Source: Neobacillus niacini NBRC 15566
GTDB lineage: Bacteria; Bacillota; Bacilli; Bacillales; Cytobacillaceae
Assembly: GCF_001591505.1 (NCBI RefSeq)
Contig: NZ_BCVA01000002.1
Location: forward strand, 235,995 to 299,994
Direction: 5' to 3'
DNA: 64,000 nucleotides
Part shown: piece by piece, positions 44,729-55,300 of the stretch
Position numbering within the stretch: the stretch's first letter is position 1
Layout of the letters: every line of letters begins with the position of its first letter
Notes under the pieces: model-generated
Database searches by the model: none
Seen by the model: only the letters and a program-made list of their open reading frames with translations
What the model was told of the DNA's origin: nothing
Position numbers and translations under genes: made by a program

Positions 44729-45607
44729 TTGTTTCGAAATGTTGCAGAGTTAGTTGAGCTTGCGATTAGTAAAAATAAAAAAATCTCTGAAATTATGATT
44801 GAGCAAGAAATGGAAGTAACCGGACGTACCCGGGAGGAAGTGCTTGCTTTTATGGACCGTAATTTAAGGGTTATGGAAGAAGCGGTTGAGCGGGGGATAA
44901 AAGGAGTAAAATCGCACTCTGGTTTAACCGGAGGAGACGCTGTCCTTATGCAAAAATATATTGAAAAAGGCAACTTCCTTTCAGGTAAAACCGTACTTGA
45001 TGCTGTGAGCAAAGCCGTTGCTACGAATGAAGTAAATGCAGCAATGGGTACCATTTGTGCTACACCAACTGCAGGTTCAGCTGGTGTTGTACCGGGCACA
45101 CTATTTGCAGTAAAAGAAAAACTAAATCCGTCTAGAGAGGAAATGGTGGCATTTCTTTTTACAGCAGGAGCTTTTGGTTTTGTTGTTGCGAACAATGCTT
45201 CGATTTCAGGTGCAGCAGGCGGTTGTCAAGCAGAGGTTGGTTCTGCTTCAGGTATGGCCGCAGCCGCTATTGTTGAAATGGCAGGCGGCACTCCAGAGCA
45301 ATGTGCTGAAGCTATGGCCATTACATTAAAAAATATGCTTGGTCTTGTCTGTGATCCTGTTGCGGGCCTTGTCGAAGTACCATGTGTAAAAAGAAATGCA
45401 ATGGGTGCAGCCAATGCGATGGTGGCTGCAGATATGGCTTTAGCAGGCATTACAAGCAGAATTCCATGTGATGAAGTCATTGATGCCATGTACAAAATCG
45501 GACAATCAATGCCGACAGCGTTAAAAGAAACCGCACAGGGAGGGTTGGCGGCAACTCCGACAGGTCGTGAACTCGAGGCTAAGATCTTCGGTATTCCGCG
45601 CGTATAA
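44729..45607 (+). CDS. sdaAA: L-serine dehydratase, alpha subunit
   Basis: Catalytic chain carrying the 4Fe-4S cluster that activates serine. The 292-residue protein has TGLTGGDA-like SGLTGGDAVLMQKY, the AMGTICATPTAGSAGVVPG block, NNASISGAAGGCQAEVGSASGMAAAA, and LGLVCDPVAGLVEVPCVKRNAMGA, which holds cluster cysteines. The start is a TTG at 44729 after AAGGGGGAAGG. recG starts one base after its stop. Confidence 0.95.
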   Translation: MFRNVAELVELAISKNKKISEIMIEQEMEVTGRTREEVLAFMDRNLRVMEEAVERGIKGVKSHSGLTGGDAVLMQKYIEKGNFLSGKTVLDAVSKAVATNEVNAAMGTICATPTAGSAGVVPGTLFAVKEKLNPSREEMVAFLFTAGAFGFVVANNASISGAAGGCQAEVGSASGMAAAAIVEMAGGTPEQCAEAMAITLKNMLGLVCDPVAGLVEVPCVKRNAMGAANAMVAADMALAGITSRIPCDEVIDAMYKIGQSMPTALKETAQGGLAATPTGRELEAKIFGIPRV

Positions 45608-45608
45608 G

Positions 45609-47657
45609 GTGAATCAATATCTAAAACAGCCAGTTACAGTCTTAAAGGGAATCGGGGAAGAAACGGCTGAGAGTTTAGCAGAAATGAAAATTTATACAGT
45701 CTTAGATTTATTAGAGTATTTTCCATACCGGTATGAAGATTATCGGCTGCGCGAGCTCTCAGAGGTAAAGCATGATGAGAAAATTACTGTAGAAGGGAAG
45801 GTTCATAGTGAGCCTTCTCTTACATATTATGGCAGGAAGAAATCTAAACTGATGATTAGAATGTTCGTTGGAAACTATTTAATTAAGGTTGTGTTTTTTA
45901 ATCAGCCTTATTTAAAATCGAAGATTATTATGAATGAAACCATTACGGTTACAGGTAAATGGGACGCCCATCGGCAAACAATTACTGCTAATGAAATGCA
46001 GGTTGGACTAAATACAAAAACAAAAGATTTTGAGCCAGTATACTCACTAAAAGGTAAAATCACGACCAAGGGAATGCGCAAATTTATTTCAATTGCTTTT
46101 CAACAATTCGGTCAATATATCGAGGAAAGTTTACCTTTATCACTTGTGAAAAAATATCGCTTGTTAGACCGTAATGAGGCTCTCAGAGCCATGCATTTTC
46201 CAGTTAATCAAGAGGACGTAAAACAGGCCCGCCGCCGCTTGGTTTATGAGGAATTTTTGTTATTTCAATTAAAAATGCAGGCATTACGGAAATTTGAACG
46301 AGAGCATTCGCCTGGAATTGAGCAAAAATATCTAGAAACAAAGGTAGAGCAATTTATTCAATCATTGCCTTTTCCATTGACCAATGCACAGAGTCGTGTT
46401 GTATCGGAAATCCTTAACGACCTAAAATCTCCTTTGAGAATGAATCGTCTTCTGCAAGGAGATGTTGGTTCTGGGAAAACAGTGGTTGCAGCGATTGGAT
46501 TATATGCAAGTGTTACGGCTGGCTACCAAGGAGCATTAATGGTACCAACGGAAATCCTAGCAGAACAGCATGCTGAATCGCTTAATGGGTTATTAGAACC
46601 CTTCGGTCTTAGGTGTGAATTGTTAACGAGTTCGGTTAAAGGGAAAAGAAGAAGAGAGATTCTTCAACATGTATCTGAAGGAACAGTAGATATATTAATA
46701 GGGACGCATGCACTTATACAAGATGAGGTTACCTTCAAAAGACTGGGATTTGTCATAACCGACGAACAGCATCGCTTTGGGGTTGAACAGCGGAGGGTTT
46801 TACGAGAAAAAGGAGAAAATCCTGATGTCCTATTCATGACTGCGACACCGATACCAAGAACACTTGCTATAACCGTTTTTGGTGAGATGGATGTATCGAT
46901 TATTGATGAAATGCCAGCTGGGAGGAAAGCGATAGAAACCTACTGGGCAAAACCGGAAATGTTGGGACGAGTTCTTTCTTTCATCGAAAAGGAATTGATA
47001 AAGGGTCATCAGGCCTATGTGATTTGCCCATTGATTGAAGAATCCGACAAGCTGGATGTTCAAAATGCAATTGACGTTCATACTACACTATCCCACCATT
47101 TTCAAAATCGATATAAGGTTGGACTTATGCATGGGCGGTTAAGTTCAGATGAAAAAGATACCATTATGAAGGCATTTAGTACAAATGAGGTACAGGTGTT
47201 AGTTTCCACCACAGTAGTAGAAGTTGGAGTGAATGTTCCGAATGCCACGATGATGGTGATCTATGACGCCGAAAGATTTGGACTTTCCCAGCTCCATCAG
47301 CTACGCGGAAGGGTTGGCCGAGGCAGTGACCAATCTTATTGTATTTTATTAGCGGATCCAAAGTCAGAAGTAGGTCAGGAGAGAATGCGAATCATGACCG
47401 AAACAAATGACGGATTTGTTTTAAGTGAAAAGGATCTCGAATTACGGGGACCTGGAGACTTTTTTGGTAAAAAACAAAGTGGAGTCCCAGAATTTAAGCT
47501 TGCAGACATGGTTCATGATTACCGTACGCTCGAAACCGCTAGAAATGACGCAACACTAATGATCCAATCAAAAACCTTCTGGACACGAAGCGAGTACCAA
47601 TACCTAAGAAACCAGTTAGAAGACACCGGTGTATTAGAAGGAGAAAAATTGGACTAA
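45609..47657 (+). CDS. recG: ATP-dependent DNA helicase RecG
   Basis: Superfamily 2 helicase that remodels stalled forks and Holliday junctions. From the GTG at 45609 it encodes 682 residues, the B. subtilis RecG length as I recall it. It has the wedge/OB domain (HDEKITVEGKVHSEPSLTYYG), Walker A LLQGDVGSGKTVVA, DEQH box (FVITDEQHRFGVEQR), MTATPIPRTLA, VEVGVNVPNATMMVI and QLRGRVGRG, and the C-terminal TRG-like FVLSEKDLELRGPGDFFGKKQSG. The start lacks an obvious ribosome binding site and lies one base after the sdaAA stop, so translation is probably coupled to sdaAA. Alternative starts inside sdaAA would add residues without family match. Confidence 0.94.
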   Translation: MNQYLKQPVTVLKGIGEETAESLAEMKIYTVLDLLEYFPYRYEDYRLRELSEVKHDEKITVEGKVHSEPSLTYYGRKKSKLMIRMFVGNYLIKVVFFNQPYLKSKIIMNETITVTGKWDAHRQTITANEMQVGLNTKTKDFEPVYSLKGKITTKGMRKFISIAFQQFGQYIEESLPLSLVKKYRLLDRNEALRAMHFPVNQEDVKQARRRLVYEEFLLFQLKMQALRKFEREHSPGIEQKYLETKVEQFIQSLPFPLTNAQSRVVSEILNDLKSPLRMNRLLQGDVGSGKTVVAAIGLYASVTAGYQGALMVPTEILAEQHAESLNGLLEPFGLRCELLTSSVKGKRRREILQHVSEGTVDILIGTHALIQDEVTFKRLGFVITDEQHRFGVEQRRVLREKGENPDVLFMTATPIPRTLAITVFGEMDVSIIDEMPAGRKAIETYWAKPEMLGRVLSFIEKELIKGHQAYVICPLIEESDKLDVQNAIDVHTTLSHHFQNRYKVGLMHGRLSSDEKDTIMKAFSTNEVQVLVSTTVVEVGVNVPNATMMVIYDAERFGLSQLHQLRGRVGRGSDQSYCILLADPKSEVGQERMRIMTETNDGFVLSEKDLELRGPGDFFGKKQSGVPEFKLADMVHDYRTLETARNDATLMIQSKTFWTRSEYQYLRNQLEDTGVLEGEKLD

Positions 47658-47675
47658 TTTACAAAAACTGCCTGG

Positions 47676-47721
47676 AAGCAGATTGCAAGAATAAAAACTT
47701 ATTCTTGCAATCTGCTTTTTC
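47676..47721 (+). terminator. Terminator of recG
   Basis: Long near-perfect stem AAGCAGATTGCAAGAAT / ATTCTTGCAATCTGCTT (17 bp) followed by T residues, 18 bases after the recG stop. Its 3' arm contains the -35 box of the fapR promoter. Confidence 0.93.
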
Positions 47722-47733
47722 TAATTTTATACT
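47705..47733 (+). promoter_or_regulatory. Sigma-A promoter of the fapR operon
   Basis: TTGCAA at 47705-47710, exact 17-base spacer, TATACT at 47728-47733. The -35 lies within the recG terminator stem. The FapR operator begins three bases after the -10, covering the likely transcription start. Confidence 0.75.
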
Positions 47734-47736
47734 ACT

Positions 47737-47755
47737 ATTAGTACCTAGTCATAAT
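47737..47755 (+). promoter_or_regulatory. FapR operator
   Basis: ATTAGTACCTAGTCATAAT agrees closely with the FapR consensus as I know it (ATTAGTACCTGRTACTAAT). It sits directly downstream of the -10 and 19 bases before fapR. FapR bound here would block initiation, and malonyl-CoA would release it, giving autoregulation of the lipid operon. Confidence 0.92.
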
Positions 47756-47774
47756 AGCTCGGACGGTGTATGAT

Positions 47775-48359
47775 ATGAGAAGAACAAAAAAAGAACGCCA
47801 ACAAATGCTAAAGGAAACCATAAAGGAAAATCCTTTTATAACTGACGAAGACCTTGCAGAAAAATTTCAAGTTAGTGTACAAACGATTCGCCTAGATCGT
47901 TTGGAATTATCAATTCCTGAACTACGGGAAAGGATAAAGTATGTTGCTGAGAAAAAATTTGAAGATGAGGTCAGGTCTCTGCCATTAGAAGAAGTAATTG
48001 GTGAAATAATTGATATTGAACTCGATCAAAGTGCGATTTCAATATTTGATGTTAGAGAAGAGCATGTTTTTATACGAAACAAGATTGCTCGGGGACACCA
48101 TGTTTTTGCCCAGGCAAACTCACTAGCAGTAGCGGTAATAAATGATGAATTGGCGTTAACGGCAAAGGCAAATATTCAATTTAAGCGTTCTGTCAAACAA
48201 GGTGAACGAGTGATTGCCAAAGCAAAAGTTTTAAAAATAGACGACGGCCTTGGCAGAACAATTGTTGAAGTAACAAGTTATGTTAATAATGAACTTGTCT
48301 TTAAAGGCGAATTCGAAATGTACCGTTCAGAAAAATCATTAAAGGATGAGAAAAGATGA
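47775..48359 (+). CDS. fapR: Fatty acid and phospholipid biosynthesis repressor FapR
   Basis: Malonyl-CoA-responsive repressor of lipid synthesis. The 194-residue protein has an N-terminal DeoR-like helix-turn-helix (about residues 8-45, [33 protein letters not shown]) and a C-terminal hotdog domain that binds malonyl-CoA (about 70-190, with [22 protein letters not shown]). The ATG at 47775 gives the family's MRR start; an ATG three codons earlier (47766) is possible but lacks support. The ATGA overlap with plsX and an operator upstream show it belongs to its own regulon. Confidence 0.96.
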   Translation: MRRTKKERQQMLKETIKENPFITDEDLAEKFQVSVQTIRLDRLELSIPELRERIKYVAEKKFEDEVRSLPLEEVIGEIIDIELDQSAISIFDVREEHVFIRNKIARGHHVFAQANSLAVAVINDELALTAKANIQFKRSVKQGERVIAKAKVLKIDDGLGRTIVEVTSYVNNELVFKGEFEMYRSEKSLKDEKR

Positions 48360-49360
48360 AAATAGCGATCGATGCAATGGGCGGCGACCATGCGCCTAAA
48401 GAAATCGTAATCGGTGCGATGAAAGCTGTAGAAGCATTTTCAGATATACATATTACCCTAGTGGGCGATGAAACAAAAATTAAAGAATACTTAACGAACC
48501 AAGAACGTATAAGCATTTTACATACATCCGAGGTAATCCTTGGTACGGACGAACCTGTTAGGGCTGTTCGCCGTAAAAAAACTGCCTCTATGGTACTAGC
48601 TGCACAGCAAGTAGCTGACGGAAATGCAGACGCCTGTATATCAGCAGGAAATACAGGTGCATTAATGGCTACAGGATTATTTGTAGTTGGCAGGATTGAG
48701 GGCATTGATCGCCCAGCACTTACACCAACTTTACCGACGATTGGTGGAGAGGGTTTTCTATTACTGGATGTTGGGGCGAATGTAGATGCCAAGCCTGAGC
48801 ATTTGCTGCAATATGCGATAATGGGATCCATTTATAGTGAAAAGGTAAGAGGCATAGCGAAGCCGCGAGTAGGTCTTCTTAATATCGGAACCGAAGAAAA
48901 GAAAGGGACTGACCTAACAAAACAGGCATTCGAACTTTTAAAAAATGCAAATGTAAATTTTGTAGGCAATGTAGAGGCCAGGGATTTGCTTGATGGTGCA
49001 GCAGATGTTGTTGTAACGGATGGGTTCACTGGGAATATGGTATTAAAAACGGTTGAGGGTACAGCACTTTCCATGTTTAAAATGCTAAAAACTACGTTAA
49101 TGAGCAGTCTTAAAAGTAAACTTGCTGCAGCCGTTTTAAAGCCAGAGTTCAAAGTTTTAAAGAACACATTGGACTATTCAGAGTATGGCGGTGCAGGCCT
49201 ATTTGGCTTAAAGGCGCCCGTAATCAAAGCACATGGTTCCTCTAACGGACAAGCTATTTTTAGTGCAATTCGTCAAACGAGGGAAATGGTTGAAAAGAAT
49301 GTAGTTGGTCTCATCAAAAAATCTGTTGAAGATGAGAAAACATCTAAAATAGAAGTGTAA
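48356..49360 (+). CDS. plsX: Phosphate acyltransferase PlsX
   Basis: Makes acyl-phosphate from acyl-ACP for glycerolipid synthesis; peripheral at the membrane. The 334-residue protein has the start [18 protein letters not shown], the [11 protein letters not shown] block, [15 protein letters not shown], and [18 protein letters not shown]. It is co-translated with fapR and 14 bases before fabD. Confidence 0.96.
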   Translation: MKIAIDAMGGDHAPKEIVIGAMKAVEAFSDIHITLVGDETKIKEYLTNQERISILHTSEVILGTDEPVRAVRRKKTASMVLAAQQVADGNADACISAGNTGALMATGLFVVGRIEGIDRPALTPTLPTIGGEGFLLLDVGANVDAKPEHLLQYAIMGSIYSEKVRGIAKPRVGLLNIGTEEKKGTDLTKQAFELLKNANVNFVGNVEARDLLDGAADVVVTDGFTGNMVLKTVEGTALSMFKMLKTTLMSSLKSKLAAAVLKPEFKVLKNTLDYSEYGGAGLFGLKAPVIKAHGSSNGQAIFSAIRQTREMVEKNVVGLIKKSVEDEKTSKIEV

Positions 49361-49374
49361 GAAGGGGTGCGGAA

Positions 49375-50322
49375 ATGGGGAAAATCGCGTTTGTATTTCC
49401 TGGTCAGGGCTCACAAACAGTTGGTATGGGACATTCACTTGCTGAACAGTATCCTGAGGTAATGCAATATTTTAAAAAAGCAGACGAGAGACTTTCAGTT
49501 GAATTGAGTAAGCTTATTTTTGAGGGACCTCAAGAAGGATTGACAAAAACAGTAAATACACAGCCGGCCTTATTAACAACGAGTTTGGCTATTCTAGAAA
49601 GATTTCAAAAAGCAGCTATTAAGCCTGATTTTGTCGCTGGACATAGTCTTGGTGAGTACACAGCACTTGTAGCAGCTGGTGCTTTAACCTTTGAAGATGG
49701 TGTCTACGCTGTAAGAAAAAGAGGGGAATTTATGGAGGGAGCTGTACCAAATGGTGAAGGTTCCATGGCAGCCATATTAGGACTTGACCGTGAACCTCTA
49801 TCTAAGGTAACAGCTGAAGTTAGTGATACTGGTTTCCCAGTTTCTCTGGCAAATTTAAATTGTCCTGGTCAAATTGTTATCTCGGGTTCTCGAAAAGGGG
49901 TTGAGCTTGCTAGCGCAAGTGCAAAAGAAGCCGGCGCAAAAAGAGCGATTCCTTTGGAGGTCAGTGGACCATTCCACTCTTCTTTAATGAAGCCAGCAGC
50001 CAGTGAACTTCGACAGGTTCTAGATGAACTTGATATGAAAGATGCCGGCATTCCTGTAATTGCTAACGTTTCAGCAAATCCAATGACCAAGGCAGAAGAG
50101 ATAAAGGAAAATTTAATTGAACAGCTTTATTCACCTGTTTTATGGGAAGATTCTGTTGTGAAGATGATTGATTTAGGTGTTGATACATTTATTGAAATTG
50201 GTCCTGGAAAGGTACTTTCAGGGTTAATTAAGAAAATTAACCGCAGTGTTAAAACATATTCGATTTCGGATGAGGAAAGCTGTCAATCTGTTATCGAGGC
50301 ATTAAAGGAGGAAAATCTATGA
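49375..50322 (+). CDS. fabD: Malonyl-CoA:ACP transacylase
   Basis: Moves malonyl groups from CoA to acyl carrier protein, supplying the elongation cycle. The 315-residue protein has the start [16 protein letters not shown], catalytic Ser91 in [14 protein letters not shown], catalytic His in [10 protein letters not shown] and the final [12 protein letters not shown]. The ribosome binding site AGAAGGGGTG precedes it. The stop overlaps fabG by four bases. Confidence 0.96.
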   Translation: MGKIAFVFPGQGSQTVGMGHSLAEQYPEVMQYFKKADERLSVELSKLIFEGPQEGLTKTVNTQPALLTTSLAILERFQKAAIKPDFVAGHSLGEYTALVAAGALTFEDGVYAVRKRGEFMEGAVPNGEGSMAAILGLDREPLSKVTAEVSDTGFPVSLANLNCPGQIVISGSRKGVELASASAKEAGAKRAIPLEVSGPFHSSLMKPAASELRQVLDELDMKDAGIPVIANVSANPMTKAEEIKENLIEQLYSPVLWEDSVVKMIDLGVDTFIEIGPGKVLSGLIKKINRSVKTYSISDEESCQSVIEALKEENL

Positions 50323-51062
50323 CACTAGAAGGCAAAGTTGCCCTAGTAACCGGCGCATCAAGAGGGATTGGCAGAGAAATTGCCCTTGAGCTTGCTAGAC
50401 AGGGAGCCAATGTCGCCGTGAATTATGCTGGCAGTGAAGGTAAAGCCAATGAAGTGGTAGATGAAATAAAAGCATTAGGTCAAGAAGCATTTGCAATTAA
50501 GTGTGACGTATCCAATAGCGAAGAAGTAGCTGCAATGGTAAAAGAAACAGTCGATCGCTTTGGTAAATTGGATATACTTGTCAATAATGCAGGGATCACA
50601 AAAGATAATTTATTAATGAGAATGAAAGAAGAAGAATGGGATGATGTTATTAATATCAATCTCAAAGGTGTTTTTCTATGTACCAAAGCGGTAACTCGTC
50701 AAATGATGAAGCAGCGTGTCGGCCGTATTATTAATATCACCTCAGTTGTTGGTGTAAGTGGAAATCCAGGTCAGGCAAACTATGTTGCCGCAAAATCAGG
50801 TGTTATTGGTTTAACAAAAACGACAGCGAAAGAGCTTGCTTCTCGTAATATTACAGTAAATGCAATTGCTCCAGGCTTCATTACAACCGATATGACAGAT
50901 AAATTATCGGATGAAGTAAAAGGTGAGATGTTAAAACAGATCCCGCTTGCACGACTGGGTGAGCCTAAGGATATTGCTAAAATGACAGCATTCTTGGCTT
51001 CCGATGACGCTTCATACATTACAGGACAAACTCTTCACATTAACGGCGGCATGGTCATGTAA
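50319..51062 (+). CDS. fabG: 3-oxoacyl-ACP reductase
   Basis: NADPH-dependent reduction of 3-ketoacyl-ACP in fatty acid elongation. The 247-residue short-chain dehydrogenase has [12 protein letters not shown] (cofactor loop), NNAGIT, and the catalytic triad with the Ser in ITSVVG and YVAAKSG (Tyr-x-x-x-Lys). [11 protein letters not shown] at the C-terminus is typical of FabG. AAAGGAGGAAAATCT provides the ribosome binding site within the end of fabD. Confidence 0.96.
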   Translation: MTLEGKVALVTGASRGIGREIALELARQGANVAVNYAGSEGKANEVVDEIKALGQEAFAIKCDVSNSEEVAAMVKETVDRFGKLDILVNNAGITKDNLLMRMKEEEWDDVININLKGVFLCTKAVTRQMMKQRVGRIINITSVVGVSGNPGQANYVAAKSGVIGLTKTTAKELASRNITVNAIAPGFITTDMTDKLSDEVKGEMLKQIPLARLGEPKDIAKMTAFLASDDASYITGQTLHINGGMVM

Positions 51063-51079
51063 TTTTTTATTAAAGTATG

Positions 51080-51108
51080 TGTATTATTTTTTTGATATAC
51101 TTTATAAT
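51080..51108 (+). promoter_or_regulatory. Possible promoter of acpP
   Basis: A perfect TATAAT at 51103-51108 lies 24 bases before the acpP start, but the -35 (TGTATT at 51080-51085) is weak. An extra promoter for acpP would suit the high demand for carrier protein. Confidence 0.35.
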
Positions 51109-51131
51109 AGCTTGAGGGGAGGTGAACTAGA

Positions 51132-51365
51132 ATGGCAGAGGTATTAGAGCGTGTAACAAAAATCATCGTTGACCGTTTAGGTGTAGATGAGTCACAAGTT
51201 AAACTTGAAGCTTCATTCAAAGATGATCTTGGTGCTGATTCCCTTGACGTAGTTGAACTAGTTATGGAATTGGAAGATGAGTTTGATATGGAAATTTCTG
51301 ACGATGATGCTGAAAAAATCGGCACAGTTGGTGATGCTGTTAATTACATAAATAGCAAAAATTAA
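51132..51365 (+). CDS. acpP: Acyl carrier protein
   Basis: Carrier of growing acyl chains on a 4'-phosphopantetheine arm. The 77-residue acidic protein has the attachment site Ser37 in [19 protein letters not shown] and the usual four-helix pattern. The start follows GAGGGGAGGTGAA. It is the last gene of the fapR-plsX-fabD-fabG-acpP unit and is followed by two tandem hairpins. Confidence 0.97.
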   Translation: MAEVLERVTKIIVDRLGVDESQVKLEASFKDDLGADSLDVVELVMELEDEFDMEISDDDAEKIGTVGDAVNYINSKN

Positions 51366-51383
51366 TTCGTTGGATTTCTTCAA

Positions 51384-51413
51384 AAGCTCCGTTTTCAAAC
51401 GGAGCTTCTTTCT
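51384..51413 (+). terminator. First terminator after acpP
   Basis: AAGCTCCGTTT / AAACGGAGCTT stem (51384-51394 with 51397-51407) followed by CTTTCT, 18 bases after the acpP stop. Confidence 0.85.
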
Positions 51414-51424
51414 GTATTATAAGA

Positions 51425-51460
51425 CTTGGCAGTCTTAAAAAAATACTGCCAGGTTTCTTT
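51425..51460 (+). terminator. Second, tandem hairpin after acpP
   Basis: CTTGGCAGT / ACTGCCAGG stem (51425-51433 with 51445-51453) with an A-rich loop, followed by TTTCTTT. It follows the first terminator by 11 bases and probably acts as a backup. Confidence 0.7.
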
Positions 51461-51529
51461 GCGTTTTGAATTGATTTTACTTAAACTATTGATAGGTATG
51501 TGTAAAAAATATGCAAGGTGGAGACTTTA

Positions 51530-52270
51530 ATGCGCAGAAAAGGTAAGGAAAAAGAAATGAACAATCGCGCAAAAGAAAATCAATTTAAGGATTTTCAAAC
51601 GAGGATCGGTATTCATTTTGAAAATGAAAAACTATTAAAACAAGCATTTACTCATTCATCCTATGTGAATGAGCATCGCAGAAAGCCTTATGAAGATAAT
51701 GAAAGGCTTGAATTTTTAGGGGATGCCGTACTAGAACTAACGGTTTCAAAGTTCTTGTTCTTAAAATATCCAATGATGAGTGAGGGAGAGCTGACAAAGC
51801 TCCGGGCTGCTATTGTCTGTGAGCCTTCACTTGTAACCATGGCAAACGAACTTAGCTTTGGCAAGTTGATCTTGTTAGGTAAGGGTGAAGAAATGACAGG
51901 GGGCAGGGAGCGCCCAGCACTGTTAGCGGATGTATTCGAAGCATTTATTGGTGCACTTTACTTGGATAAAGGACTTGAGGTAGTAAACGGATTTCTAGAT
52001 AAAGTGGTCTTCCCTAAAATAAATGAGGGTGCTTTTTCTCATGTGATGGATTTCAAAAGCCAGCTTCAAGAACTAATTCAAAGAGATGGGACCGGTTTAA
52101 TTGAATATAAGGTATTAATTGAAAAAGGCCCTGCTCATAGCAAAGAATTTGTTTCAAGAGTCTCATTAAATGGTGAAGAATTAGGTATCGGTACAGGTAA
52201 ATCAAAAAAAGAAGCTGAACAGCATGCCGCCCAAATGGCATTGGAGGTCTTAAAGGCTAAAACATCATAG
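51530..52270 (+). CDS. rnc: Ribonuclease III
   Basis: Double-strand-specific endoribonuclease for rRNA, scRNA and antisense processing. The 246-residue protein has the catalytic signature [16 protein letters not shown] (about residues 58-73), further acidic residues in [17 protein letters not shown], and a C-terminal double-stranded RNA binding domain (about 175-243, ending [19 protein letters not shown]). The ATG at 51530 is seven bases from AAGGTGGAG. rnc, smc and ftsY are a conserved trio in Bacillus. Confidence 0.96.
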   Translation: MRRKGKEKEMNNRAKENQFKDFQTRIGIHFENEKLLKQAFTHSSYVNEHRRKPYEDNERLEFLGDAVLELTVSKFLFLKYPMMSEGELTKLRAAIVCEPSLVTMANELSFGKLILLGKGEEMTGGRERPALLADVFEAFIGALYLDKGLEVVNGFLDKVVFPKINEGAFSHVMDFKSQLQELIQRDGTGLIEYKVLIEKGPAHSKEFVSRVSLNGEELGIGTGKSKKEAEQHAAQMALEVLKAKTS

Positions 52271-52334
52271 AAAAACAACCATAGAATGCTAAGCTAAGGA
52301 AAGATTCCGGCCAAGCTCTAGGGAGGAAAAGGAT

Positions 52335-55300
52335 ATGTTTTTAAAACGGTTGGACATCATTGGCTTTAAATCTTTTGCAGATCGTATTGGGGTGGATTTT
52401 GTTCAAGGAGTCACTGCTGTAGTTGGCCCAAATGGAAGTGGGAAAAGTAATATAACAGATGCCATCCGCTGGGTATTAGGTGAGCAGTCTGCGAAATCAC
52501 TTAGAGGCTCCAAAATGGAAGATATCATTTTTGCGGGAAGCGATTCTAGAAAGCCGTTAAATTATGCGGAAGTGACGTTAACGCTGGATAATCAGGACGA
52601 AGGATTAGCCATCGATTACAATGAAGTGAGTGTAACGAGGAGAGTCACTCGTGCAGGAGATAGTGAGTATTTAATTAATAAACAGCCTTGCAGACTTAAA
52701 GATATTATAGATTTGTTTATGGACTCTGGTCTTGGCAGAGAAGCTTTTTCCATTATCAGCCAAGGGAAAGTGGAAGAAATTCTCAACAGTAAGGCGGAAG
52801 ACCGAAGAACCATCTTTGAAGAAGCTGCAGGTGTTTTGAAATATAAAAATCGTAAGAAAAAAGCAGAAGTTAAATTAGCAGAAACACAGGATAATTTAAA
52901 TCGAGTGAATGATATTCTTCATGAACTCGAAGGACAAGTTGAACCACTGAAGATTCAGGCCTCCATGGCAAAAGATTATTTAGAGAAAAAAGCAGAACTT
53001 GAAAACATCGAAGTGGCCTTAACCGTTTATGATATTGAAGATTTACACCAAAAATGGACCCATCTATCGGAGCAGCTAAGAGAACATCAGCAGGAAGAAA
53101 TTAAACTTTCGGCCCAGCTGCAAGTAAAGGAAGCAAAGATAGAAGAAACAAGGGACCACATTGCTGCACTTGATGAGTCGATTACTGATTTGCAAAATGT
53201 TCTCCTCCATGCAAGTGAGGAACTTGAAAAGTTAGAAGGCAGGAAAGAGGTACTAAAAGAACGCAAGAAAAATGCCTCTCAAAATAGAGCCCAGCTCGAA
53301 AAGGGTATTACTGAACTGACGGATAAAATCTCACATTTAAAACGTAACAAACAAAATCAAGAAGCCTTAGTGAATCAACTGAATGAACAGGTAAATTTAC
53401 TTCAAACACAGTTAAAAGAAAAACAGGGGAAATTGGCGTTATTTACCGAAAATATTGAAGAAAAAATTGAAACTTTAAAAAGTGAATATATTGAACTTTT
53501 AAATGAGCAAGCTGGTGCAAAAAATGAGCTTAAGTTTATTGATCAGCGGCTAGAGCAGCAAGAAACAAAGAGCTCACGCCTTGACTCTGAAAATGTTAAA
53601 TTCCTTGAGGAAAGGGAACATGCTCAAGATAAAATGCTGCAAGTTCAGGCAGTACTAGAAGAGGTACAATCAAGGCTCTCCAGTCAGGTTATAAGTTTTA
53701 GGGAGAAGCAGCGCAAGCTTGAGAATGTCCAAAATAACTATCAAAAGCAAGAAAAGACTTTATACCAGGCTTATCAAATTCTTCAACAGGCGAAATCAAG
53801 AAAAGAAATGCTTGAGGAACTGGAAGAAGACTACTCTGGATTTTTCCAAGGCGTAAAAGAAGTATTAAAAGCAAGGGGAAAAAAGCTGCACGGAATTGAA
53901 GGTGCTGTTGCCGAGCTTATAACGGTGCCTAAGGAGTACGAGACAGCACTTGAAACAGCTTTAGGCGGAGCCTTGCAGCACATAGTCGTAGATACGGAAC
54001 AAAATGCTCGTATGGCTATTCAATACTTGAAACAGAATTCATACGGGCGAGCAACCTTTTTACCTTTAAGCGTTATTAAAGGCCGATTGTTGTCATCCTC
54101 TCAAGTTTTATCTATTCAAAACCATCCTTCACTGATAGGGAGTGCAGTAGATCTAGTAAGCTTTGATCCTAAGTACTCTGAGGTAATAAGTAACCTTTTA
54201 GGTAATGTTATTATTACAAAAGATTTAAAGGGTGCTAACGAAATGGCTAAAACCCTCCAGTATCGTTGTCGTATGGTTACTTTAGATGGCGATATCGTGA
54301 ATCCAGGCGGATCAATGACAGGCGGGGCACAAAAGCAAAAGACAAGTTCATTATTAACGAGAAAAGGTGAGCTTGAAGAGTTGAAAGAAAAGCTCGTCAT
54401 CATGAGTGAAAAAACTTCAAATTTAGAAAGTCATGTAAAGTCATTAAAAGTGGATGTTAAAACACATGAACTAGAGCTAGAAAAATTGCGAAGGTTTGGT
54501 GAAGAATTAAGACAACAGGAGCAAACATTAAAAGGTGATCTCCGTGAAGCTGAATTTGAAGCCAAAAATATTAACGACCGCTTGAAAATTTATGACCTTG
54601 AAAAAGGTCAATTAGTAGAGGAACAATCAACGATAACAATCCGATCATCTGAACTTAAGGAAGCGATTGCTGGCTTTAAAGAAAAGATAACTTTACTTGA
54701 TAGTCAAATTGCTAAACTTACAGAACAAAAAACGAATGATATCTCATCAAAAGATACACTGATGAAGGAAATAACGGATTTAAAAGTGGAATATGCTTCA
54801 AAGAATGAGCAATTTGTAAATTCAAAAGATCGTTTAGGTATGATCGATGAAGAATTAAACGAGAGCCAAGAGCGGTTCGCGCTATATAAAGAGGATCTTA
54901 TGCTGCTTACATCGGAAATGGAGGGGAGTACTTCCGGTGAAGAACAGTTAGAGATTGCTGCAAAACGTAAACAGCAGGACAAGGAAGAAACCATTTCACT
55001 TATCTCGTCTAGGAGGCAGGAAAGGCTCCAAATGCATTCGGCACTTGAAGATGCCGAAATTGAGGCAAAAGAAATAAAGAGACTTCATAAAGGGATGGTT
55101 GAAGTTTTAAAGGATGAAGAAGTGAAAATCAATCGCTTGGATGTGGAACTTGAAACAAAGCTTGCACATCTTAGAGAAGAATATTTACTTTCTTTTGAGG
55201 GAGCGAAAGAACAGTATCCACTCGATTTGCCATTAGAAGAAGCTAGGAAAAAGGTAAAGTTGATTAAACTTGCCATCGAGGAACTTGGCAGTGTCAATAT

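Noticed and set aside
43877..45195. Two long minus-strand open frames opposite fakA, sdaAB and sdaAA (44707-45195 and 43877-44326)
   Set aside because: Both are shadows of sdaA genes and carry no family motif or start signal.
48301..48831. 176-codon minus-strand open frame across fapR and plsX
   Set aside because: Antisense to two clear conserved genes, with no ribosome binding site or domain; codon pattern follows the plus-strand genes.
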